A stretch of DNA of 64,000 bases. It comes from Strigamia acuminata (taxonomy: Eukaryota > Arthropoda > Chilopoda > Geophilomorpha > Linotaeniidae). The stretch is taken from contig OX442319.1 in the NCBI GenBank assembly GCA_949358305.1, positions 7,812,001-7,876,000 of the forward strand, written 5' to 3'. The position numbers and the translations under genes are program-made. The notes beneath the pieces were generated by a model. That model made no database searches. It worked only from the letters and a program-made list of their open reading frames with translations, and was not told where the DNA came from. This document shows, piece by piece, positions 27,401 through 35,920 of the stretch (position 1 is its first letter; each line of letters begins with the position of its first letter).

Positions 27401-28843
27401 ATTGGTTGGATGTTTCTAAAACTTACATTGGAGCCTTCTACTAATGTTTAAACACTATTTCTGAACATTCAGAGACATTGGTCTTGTAGTGTTTGTGCTA
27501 AGTCAACTGTGATGAGATCAAAAGTCTATTCTCCCAAATCATCGGTTGAATGTTTCTAAAACTTACATTGGAGCCTTCTACTAAGGTTTAAACACTATTT
27601 CTGAACATTCAGAGACATTGGTCTTGTGGTGTTTGTGCTAAGTCAACTGTGATGAGATCAAAAGTCTATTCTCCCAAATCATCGGTTAAATGTTTCTAAA
27701 ACTTACATTGGAGCCTTCTACTAAGGTTTAAACACTATTTCTGAACATTCAGAGACATTGGTCTTGTGGTGTTTGTGCTAAGTCAACTGTGATGAGATCA
27801 AAAGTCTATTCTCCCAAATCATCGGTTAAATGTTTCTAAAACTTACATTGGAGCCTTCTACTAAGGTTTAAACACTATTTCTGAACATTCAGAGACATTG
27901 GTCTTGTGGTGTTTGTGCTAAGTCAACTGTGATGAGATCAAAAGTCTATTCTCCCAAATCATCGGTTGGATGTTTCTAAAACTTACATTGGAGCCTTCTA
28001 CTAAGGTTTAAACACTATTTCTGAACATTCAGAGACATTGGTCTTGTGGTGTTTGTGCTAAGTCAACTGCGATGTGAAATAAGCTCAAAATTTTTTTTTC
28101 AAAGTTTATTGCTTGGGTGTTGCTAAAACTTACATTGAAGGCTTCTACTAAGGTTTAAACACTATTTCTAAACATTCAGAGACATTGGTCTTGTGGTGTT
28201 TGTGCTAAGTCAACTGTGATGAGATCAAAAGTCTATTCTCCCAAATCATCGGTTGGATGTTTCTAAAACTTACATTGGAGCCTTCTACTAAGGTTTAAAC
28301 ACTATTTCTGAACATTCAGAGACATTGGACTTGTGGTGTTTGTGCTAAGTCAATTGCGATGTAAAATGAGCTCAAAATTTTTTTTTCAAAATTTATTGCT
28401 TAGGTGTTGCTAAAACTTATATTGAAGGCTTCTACTAAGGTTTAAACACTATTTCTGAACATTCAGAGACATTGGTCTTGTAGTGTTTGTGCTAAGTCAA
28501 CTGTGATGAGATCAAAAGTCTATTCTCCCAAATCATCGGTTGAATGTTTCTAAAACTTACATTGGAGCCTTCTACTAAGGTTTAAACACTATTTCTGAAC
28601 ATTCAGAGACATTGGTCTTGTGGTGTTTGTGCTAAGTCAACTGTGATGAGATCAAAAGTCTATTCTCCCAAATCATCGGTTAAATGTTTCTAAAACTTAC
28701 ATTGGAGCCTTCTACTAAGGTTTAAACACTATTTCTGAACATTCAGAGACATTGGTCTTGTGGTGTTTGTGCTAAGTCAACTGTGATGAGATCAAAAGTC
28801 TATTCTCCCAAATCATCGGTTGGATGTTTCTAAAACTTACATT
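24455..28843. repeat. Higher-order repeat, 4,389-bp copy 2
   Basis: Tandem copy of 20066-24454. The junction at about 24441-24455 is a chimeric monomer with a type-A body (CGGTTGGATGTTTCTAAAAC) and a type-B tail (TGAAGGC). This is the expected product of unequal exchange within the AAAACTTA stretch shared by both types. Confidence 0.9.
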
Positions 28844-31080
28844 GGAGCCTTCTACTAAGGTTTAAACACTATTTCTGAACATTCAGAGACATTGGTCTTG
28901 TGGTGTTTGTGCTAAGTCAACTGCGATGTGAAATAAGCTCAAAATTTTTTTTTCAAAGTTTATTGCTTGGGTGTTGCTAAAACTTACATTGAAGGCTTCT
29001 ACTAAGGTTTAAACACTATTTCTAAACATTCAGAGACATTGGTCTTGTGGTGTTTGTGCTAAGTCAACTGTGATGAGATCAAAAGTCTATTCTCCCAAAT
29101 CATCGGTTGGATGTTTCTAAAACTTACATTGGAGCCTTCTACTAAGGTTTAAACACTATTTCTGAACATTCAGAGACATTGGTCTTATGGTGTTTGTGCT
29201 AAGTCAACTGTGATGAGATCAAAAGTCTATTCTCCCAAATCATCGGTTGAATGTTTCTAAAACTTACATTGGAGCCTTCTACTAAGGTTTAAACACTATT
29301 TCTGAACATTCAGAGACATTGGTCTTGTGGTGTTTGTGCTAAGTCAACTGTGATGAGATCAAAAGTCTATTCTCCCAAATCATCGGTTAAATGTTTCTAA
29401 AACTTACATTGGAGCCTTCTACTAAGGTTTAAACACTATTTCTGAACATTCAGAGACATTGGACTTGTGGTGTTTGTGCTAAGTCAACTGTGATGAGATC
29501 AAAAGTCTATTCTCCCAAATCATTGGTTGGATGTTTCTAAAACTTACATTGGAGCCTTCTACTAAGGTTTAAACACTATTTCTGAACATTCAGAGACATT
29601 GGTCTTGTGGTGTTTGTGCTAAGTCAACTGTGATGAGATCAAAAGTCTATTCTCCCAAATCATTGGTTGGATGTTTCTAAAACTTACATTGGAGCCTTCT
29701 ACTAATGTTTAAACACTATTTCTGAACATTCAGAGACATTGGTCTTGTAGTGTTTGTGCTAAGTCAACTGTGATGAGATCAAAAGTCTATTCTCCCAAAT
29801 CATCGGTTGAATGTTTCTAAAACTTACATTGGAGCCTTCTACTAAGGTTTAAACACTATTTCTGAACATTCAGAGACATTGGTCTTGTGGTGTTTGTGCT
29901 AAGTCAACTGTGATGAGATCAAAAGTCTATTCTCCCAAATCATCGGTTAAATGTTTCTAAAACTTACATTGGAGCCTTCTACTAAGGTTTAAACACTATT
30001 TCTGAACATTCAGAGACATTGGTCTTGTGGTGTTTGTGCTAAGTCAACTGTGATGAGATCAAAAGTCTATTCTCCCAAATCATCGGTTAAATGTTTCTAA
30101 AACTTACATTGGAGCCTTCTACTAAGGTTTAAACACTATTTCTGAACATTCAGAGACATTGGTCTTGTGGTGTTTGTGCTAAGTCAACTGTGATGAGATC
30201 AAAAGTCTATTCTCCCAAATCATCGGTTGGATGTTTCTAAAACTTACATTGGAGCCTTCTACTAAGGTTTAAACACTATTTCTGAACATTCAGAGACATT
30301 GGTCTTGTGGTGTTTGTGCTAAGTCAACTGCGATGTGAAATAAGCTCAAAATTTTTTTTTCAAAGTTTATTGCTTGGGTGTTGCTAAAACTTACATTGAA
30401 GGCTTCTACTAAGGTTTAAACACTATTTCTAAACATTCAGAGACATTGGTCTTGTGGTGTTTGTGCTAAGTCAACTGTGATGAGATCAAAAGTCTATTCT
30501 CCCAAATCATCGGTTGGATGTTTCTAAAACTTACATTGGAGCCTTCTACTAAGGTTTAAACACTATTTCTGAACATTCAGAGACATTGGACTTGTGGTGT
30601 TTGTGCTAAGTCAATTGCGATGTAAAATGAGCTCAAAATTTTTTTTTCAAAATTTATTGCTTAGGTGTTGCTAAAACTTATATTGAAGGCTTCTACTAAG
30701 GTTTAAACACTATTTCTGAACATTCAGAGACATTGGTCTTGTAGTGTTTGTGCTAAGTCAACTGTGATGAGATCAAAAGTCTATTCTCCCAAATCATCGG
30801 TTGAATGTTTCTAAAACTTACATTGGAGCCTTCTACTAAGGTTTAAACACTATTTCTGAACATTCAGAGACATTGGTCTTGTGGTGTTTGTGCTAAGTCA
30901 ACTGTGATGAGATCAAAAGTCTATTCTCCCAAATCATCGGTTAAATGTTTCTAAAACTTACATTGGAGCCTTCTACTAAGGTTTAAACACTATTTCTGAA
31001 CATTCAGAGACATTGGTCTTGTGGTGTTTGTGCTAAGTCAACTGTGATGAGATCAAAAGTCTATTCTCCCAAATCATCGG
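28844..31080. repeat. Third copy, 2,261-bp period
   Basis: About 2.24 kb repeats the end of the previous copy (about 26583-28819) at an offset of 2,261 bp: GGTCTTATGG at 26920 and 29181, TCAATTGCGA at 28350 and 30611, and the type-B start at 28068 and 30329. After about 31080 the register shifts by one extra 140-bp CGGTTAA monomer. Confidence 0.85.
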
Positions 31081-32870
31081 TTAAATGTTTCTAAAACTTA
31101 CATTGGAGCCTTCTACTAAGGTTTAAACACTATTTCTGAACATTCAGAGACATTGGTCTTGTGGTGTTTGTGCTAAGTCAACTGTGATGAGATCAAAAGT
31201 CTATTCTCCCAAATCATCGGTTGGATGTTTCTAAAACTTACATTGGAGCCTTCTACTAAGGTTTAAACACTATTTCTGAACATTCAGAGACATTGGTCTT
31301 GTGGTGTTTGTGCTAAGTCAACTGCGATGTGAAATAAGCTCAAAATTTTTTTTTCAAAGTTTATTGCTTGGGTGTTGCTAAAACTTACATTGAAGGCTTC
31401 TACTAAGGTTTAAACACTATTTCTAAACATTCAGAGACATTGGTCTTGTGGTGTTTGTGCTAAGTCAACTGTGATGAGATCAAAAGTCTATTCTCCCAAA
31501 TCATCGGTTGGATGTTTCTAAAACTTACATTGGAGCCTTCTACTAAGGTTTAAACACTATTTCTGAACATTCAGAGACATTGGACTTGTGGTGTTTGTGC
31601 TAAGTCAACTGCGATGTAAAATGAGCTCAAAATTTTTTTTTCAAAATTTATTGCTTAGGTGTTGCTAAAACTTATATTGAAGGCTTCTACTAAGGTTTAA
31701 ACACTATTTCTGAACATTCAGAGACATTGGTCTTGTGGTGTTTGTGCTAAGTCAACTGCGATGTAAAATGAGCTCAAAATTTTTTTTTCAAAATTTAATG
31801 CTTGGGTGTTGCTAAAACTTATATTGAAGGCTTCTACTAAGGTTTAAACACTATTTCTGAACATTCAGAGACATTGGACTTGTGGTGTTTGTGCTAAGTC
31901 AACTGTGATGAGATCAAAAGTCTATTCTCCCAAATCATTGGTTGGATGTTTCTAAAACTTACATTGGAGCCTTCTACTAAGGTTTAAACACTATTTCTGA
32001 ACATTCAGAGACATTGGTCTTGTGGTGTTTGTGCTAAGTCAACTGTGATGAGATCAAAAGTCTATTCTCCCAAATCATCGGTTGGATGTTTCTAAAACTT
32101 ACATTGGAGCCTTCTACTAAGGTTTAAACACTATTTCTGAACATTCAGAGACATTGGTCTTGTGGTGTTTGTGCTAAGTCAACTGTGATGAGATCAAAAG
32201 TCTATTCTCCCAAATCATCGGTTAAATGTTTCTAAAACTTACATTGGAGCCTTCTACTAAGGTTTAAACACTATTTCTGAACATTCAGAGACATTGGTCT
32301 TGTGGTGTTTGTGCTAAGTCAACTGTGATGAGATCAAAAGTCTATTCTCCCAAATCATCGGTTGGATGTTTCTAAAACTTACATTGGAGCCTTCTACTAA
32401 GGTTTAAACACTATTTCTGAACATTCAGAGACATTGGTCTTATGGTGTTTGTGCTAAGTCAACTATGATGAGATCAAAAGTCTATTCTCCCAAATCATCG
32501 GTTGAATGTTTCTAAAACTTACATTGGAGCCTTCTACTAAGGTTTAAACACTATTTCTGAACATTCAGAGACATTGGTCTTGTGGTGTTTGTGCTAAGTC
32601 AACTGTGATGAGATCAAAAGTCTATTCTCCCAAATCATCGGTTAAATGTTTCTAAAACTTACATTGGAGCCTTCTACTAAGGTTTAAACACTATTTCTGA
32701 ACATTCAGAGACATTGGTCTTGTGGTGTTTGTGCTAAGTCAACTGTGATGAGATCAAAAGTCTATTCTCCCAAATCATCGGTTGGATGTTTCTAAAACTT
32801 ACATTGGAGCCTTCTACTAAGGTTTAAACACTATTTCTGAACATTCAGAGACATTGGACTTGTGGTGTTT

Positions 32871-34131
32871 TGTTGCAAACAGACATGTCGAACTCGGAAG
32901 TCGCGTGGTACATTCATAGGCAACTGTCCTGTTGCGCATCCATGATCGTATAGTAGAAATTCCAGCAGCAGAAAGCGTTAGGCCTAGCACTAGGCCTAGT
33001 TCTCAAACAGTAGATCAGATGGGAAAAACATCTCAGCTAATGGGCAAGCAAATGTGTCTTCAAGGAGGAGGAGAGTCAGCTTGGCTCTCTACTCACTCTT
33101 CATGTCTGTTGCAAGTGTGCAAGTTAGTCCAAATAAATACTCCATGTAAATGGAACAAAATAACAAGGAGAACTTTTAATTCTAACCTAACAACCACACT
33201 TCATTTTACAACAACTACTACTAAGCCTAGCAACAACAAGCGCCTAGCAACCGTGAACAATGGCGCTAAAAAATAGGCTTAATTACAAATGACAATTACT
33301 CATTATCAATAACTTATTGCCTCTAAAGAGGGCGCTACGTGTCTCAAACTTAACCCTTTTACATCAAATTGATAACAAGTAATAAAAGCTTAAACTTAAC
33401 ATCTATTAGAGGCATAAAATACATAAATAAACAAGTATTAACAATTCCCATTCTTAGTTTCAGAGGAAAGCCAACTTTCCTTCTCAAAGGCAAAAGCCAA
33501 CCGCTCATCATGCAAGATGGCGGCACAGCAACTTGCTAACAGCTGTGCAGGCGAACAGGAGCGAGCCAGACAGACTTCCATAGCCGCCCTTGACCAGACA
33601 TCGACGCAAGGACCTTCCAAACAGCGTGGGGACTCGAACGCGAGTCCAAACCAAGGGGTATCGACGCTGCTCTAGACACACACGTGGATCCGATGCGTCC
33701 AAATGCCGTCAACTGTCACGGGAGCTTTACGCCGCTCGCCACCTGCTGCCTCACGTCTTGGAAAGTTGCTGACCCCCTAAAACATCAAGCAAAAGGTAAA
33801 CAACAATCAAATAAAATATGCCTATCTCAAAACAACTCTAATAATTCTTAAACTAATACACAGAATTACTAAACCACTAAAACGATCACATCAAAACGAC
33901 CACAAGTGACCGACAACACATCTCCCGACCAATCCAGGTGCGACTGGCAGCATGACGACCGTCAAGGACATCACCAAACAAGACCGCTGGTCAGCCAAAC
34001 AACCGGACATCTCAGATATGTCTCCAACTTGTGTCAAAAACTAAAAAGCAAATTAAAAAGTCAAATCTTCTTTTCAGAAGCCAAAACGTGGAAAACTTCT
34101 AAATCTTTTTGTTGCGTTCTTGCTCGCAACA
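32871..34131 (-). repeat. BEL-1 3' LTR
   Basis: 1,261 bp, identical in length to the 5' LTR at 47443-48703. Differences seen by eye include CTCTAAAG versus CTCCAAAG, GCGAGCCAG versus GCGAACTAG, AAGGGGTAT versus AAGGCGTAT and CACGTGGATC versus CACGCGGATC. It contains the 9-bp inverted repeat TAGGCCTAG/CTAGGCCTA (32979-32998) and a YY1-like site at 33513. A 114-codon open frame (32932-33276) and others lie within it. They recur unchanged in the other LTR, have no recognisable domain, and are treated as chance. Confidence 0.96.
33513..33524 (+). promoter_or_regulatory. YY1/Pho-like site in BEL-1 LTR
   Basis: CAAGATGGCGGC is a full match to the YY1 core consensus (AANATGGCGGC). The same site is at 48085-48096 in the other LTR. 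Binding is inferred only. Confidence 0.4.
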
Positions 34132-34183
34132 TCGCTGCCAGCCGAAAAAAAGAAGAGAACAGCCGGCCGAAAGGTCCGGCGCT
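34132..34183 (-). other. Pyrimidine-rich segment between BEL-1 pol stop and 3' LTR
   Basis: Read on the coding strand, the 52 bases between the pol stop and the LTR contain GTTCTCTTCTTTTTTTCGG and end GGCAGCGA. No purine tract is visible, although one normally primes plus-strand DNA at this place. BEL-2 has a comparable pyrimidine-rich stretch at the same position. Confidence 0.5.
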
Positions 34184-34475
34184 CTAGTCCAGCTCCAACG
34201 CCCGTACGTGTTTGACCGATCGTCTGTATTCTTTGCCGTTTGACGAAAGCACACGTACGACTCGAACGAAACCGTCTTCCCCGGGCATGACCTCGGTGAT
34301 ACGGGCAAGAGGCCAGAAATAGGGATTGCTTCCTACTTTCTCCAGCAAAACCACTTGTCCAACTTCTGGATTTTTGTATGCGGAATCCCCCTTCACCTCG
34401 TGGAAGTTCCGGAGCTGCTTTAAGTAGCTTTCCTTCCAAAGCCTCCAAAACTCCCAGAGGTGAAGTCTCCGCTTC
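34184..34475 (-). pseudogene. BEL-1 pol C-terminal fragment (DUF5641 domain), cut off by copia insertion
   Basis: The minus-strand frame carries the C-terminal domain of BEL/Pao pol. Motifs NPYFWPLARI, PGEDGFVRV and RRSVKHVRALEL match the end of BEL-2 pol (NPYFWPLARI, PGEDGQIRV, KRSVKHVRALEL). The frame is open from the copia boundary to the stop at 34184-34186. An internal ATG at 34396 gives an apparent 70-residue product, but that ATG is not the natural start. The rest of the gene lies at 41676-46639. Subtracting the copia element and one copy of the 5-bp target repeat, the two parts total 5,256 bases, a multiple of three. No other lesion is therefore needed to explain the break. I infer that no functional product is made from this fragment alone. 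Confidence 0.93.
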
Positions 34476-35011
34476 TGTTGGTCAAAAGACCATTTTGTAT
34501 CGATGAATACATTTGTTATTTCCTAGTTTTCCCTTTGTGTTTAGGTATACAGCGCATCTTTGTTATTATTTAATTGATTTCGATGTTACCATTCGTTTTG
34601 CGCTGTCCCGTATGTAATTCCATACTTTTATCACTTTATGCTAGGATTTGTCCTATTATCAAATGATTTGTTCAAACTTAATGTAAATTCCCGGCACTAG
34701 GTGCCACTACCCATTGCTTTTTCATCCAAGATGGCGTCATACACAGCCGTGTATGACTTAGCTGCTTTCCCACCTGTTTGGATACCTATTTGTAATGTAT
34801 TACTATTTAATTAAACCGTTTTTATTGTTTTACTCATTGTGTTTGATTTAAAGCACCTTTAGTGCTTCTTGCTAGCGCATATAAGCGGCATTAGGCCGCG
34901 CGCATTTCCGAAACGATACGCGTCGTATCGTTAACGTCTGTGCGGGTCGCACAGCGCCAATTCACGCTTTCAATCGGTTTACACCGATATTTTGCGCATT
35001 CTCTGCCTACA
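34476..35011 (+). repeat. Copia 5' LTR
   Basis: 536 bp, TG...CA ends, identical by eye to 41135-41670. A TATA-like TATAAG lies at 34880-34885 and a YY1-like CAAGATGGCGTC at 34727-34738. Eight hairpins lie within it, for example stem GTCATACAC/GTGTATGAC (34736-34757) and stem AACGATACG/CGTATCGTT (34912-34932). Confidence 0.96.
34880..34885 (+). promoter_or_regulatory. Possible TATA box of copia LTR
   Basis: TATAAG within GCGCATATAAGCGGC, 405 bp into the LTR, with the equivalent at 41539-41544. Position is compatible with a start site in the last quarter of the LTR. Inference from sequence only. Confidence 0.4.
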
Positions 35012-35027
35012 TTGGTAGCAGAGGGTG
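35012..35027 (+). other. Copia primer-binding site (initiator-tRNA-Met type)
   Basis: TTGGTAGCAGAGGGTG begins directly after the LTR. TGGTAGCAGAG closely resembles the initiator methionine tRNA primer site typical of Ty1/copia elements (TGGTATCAGAGC). Confidence 0.7.
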
Positions 35028-35920
35028 GTTGTTGGTTAAACAACCACTCCATTCGCCTAATTTATCGACGTTTTTTCGCGAAATTCGCGAATTTGCGCCG
35101 ATATTTTTATTTTCAGATTTTCGGCGGCCATTTTGTCTCGATTTTCGTCTCGCCTGCGACGCCGACGTTTTATCGACGTTCACAGACGACCAGGGTCGTC
35201 AATCACACCATTATTTGTCTAATTTTCTCCGAAATTCCGCGGGATTCGCGAATTTCGAGAGAAATTCTTTCTTTTTGCAGATTTCACGTCGATTTTCGCT
35301 TCGCCAACGTCGAAGCGACGTTTTTCAACGAGAAACGGATCGAATTCCGCTGTGTATACCCCGGCGTATGCACAGTATCGTCGATCTATTATTTTCCGGA
35401 CGAAGAGCCTCGATTTATCGAGAAGAAATTCGGATTTTTCAATCCGAATTTGCGCTTTTTCCAGTTTTTCGAGAAAACTGCGCCGTGCCTTCATTTGCAC
35501 GAGGATCGCAACCGCGATCGATTCACCTATTTCTCCTTCTGTCGAAATACTATTGTTAATTTTAAGATATTATTAAGGCTTTTGGGGGTTCCTTTAGAAT
35601 CGTGTTTGCCCTTGGATCGAGTCCGGTCAAGCTTACACGTATTCTCCGGTTGTGCTTGTCGTGGTACAAGTGAGGTTTCCCGCGGCTCCAGGAAGCCGAT
35701 CGGACCCTCTCAGACTGGCAACCGGAGGTTATTTGATTCCTTCAGAAGGAATTGCCCAATTTGTGGTTTTTCGCCTCGAACACCGAGGGAACCGTGCAGT
35801 GAAGTGCTCCGAATTGTGAAAATTGTGAAAAGTGCTCCAATCTTGTGCGACATTTCAGCGCCTCTCTCTGAGTCAGTGTGATTTTCGCGTTGTGTTACGC
35901 TCTTCGCGAATCGATCTACG
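35028..35920 (+). other. Copia 5' untranslated leader
   Basis: About 0.9 kb between primer site and gag start, rich in CG dinucleotides and TTCGCGAA-like words, with most of the hairpin chain. A 313-codon frame (34940-35881) starts inside the LTR and covers most of the leader, with shorter overlapping frames. None has a recognisable domain. Stop codons are scarce here because of the TTCG/CGA-rich composition, so I do not call a gene. Confidence 0.7.

Larger units (their letters stand above)
3461..32870. repeat. Satellite array, segment 2 (main array, about 29.4 kb)
   Basis: About 208 tandem monomers of type A (140 bp) and type B (about 147 bp). Long runs of pure type A (for example 3,860-6,240) alternate with clusters of type B (near 3.6, 6.3-6.7, 8.2-8.7, 10.9-11.7, 13.0-14.2, 14.6-15.1, 16.9-17.6, 19.0-20.2, 20.6-21.0, 22.3, 23.7-24.0, 24.5-25.4, 26.7, 28.1-28.4, 28.9, 30.3-30.6 and 31.3-31.8 kb). 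Type-A monomers fall into subtypes by the block after AAATCAT (CGGTTGG, CGGTTGA, CGGTTAA, TGGTTGG, TGCTTGG), GGTCTTG versus GGACTTG, and ACTAAGG versus ACTAATG. The order of subtypes repeats, which is the signature of a higher-order repeat. I see no gene and no other insertion in this stretch. It ends where BEL-1 begins. Confidence 0.97.
34479..35788 (+). other. Hairpin chain across copia LTR and leader
   Basis: About 22 short inverted repeats with small loops follow one another through most of the LTR and untranslated leader. The longest are AAATTCGGATT/AATCCGAATTT (35426-35451, loop of 4), a 10-bp stem with one wobble at 35350-35375, GTGGTTGTT/AACAACCAC (35025-35047, loop of 5), AACGATACG/CGTATCGTT (loop of 3) and GTCATACAC/GTGTATGAC (loop of 4). 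Others with 6-8 bp stems are at 34851, 34938, 34973, 35075, 35185, 35230, 35306, 35462, 35504 and 35736, and 5-bp stems lie at 34479, 34693, 34885, 35409, 35655, 35683 and 35774. As RNA this would be a string of stem-loops. Function is unknown. Confidence 0.85.

Noticed and set aside
3461-32870. Regular repeats considered as a CRISPR array
   Set aside because: Monomers are contiguous 140-147 bp units without unique spacers, in an animal genome with retrotransposons.
32932-33276. 114-codon frame in the BEL-1 LTR, also at 47504-47848
   Set aside because: Present twice only because LTRs are duplicated. It is antisense to the element, low in complexity, and has no domain.
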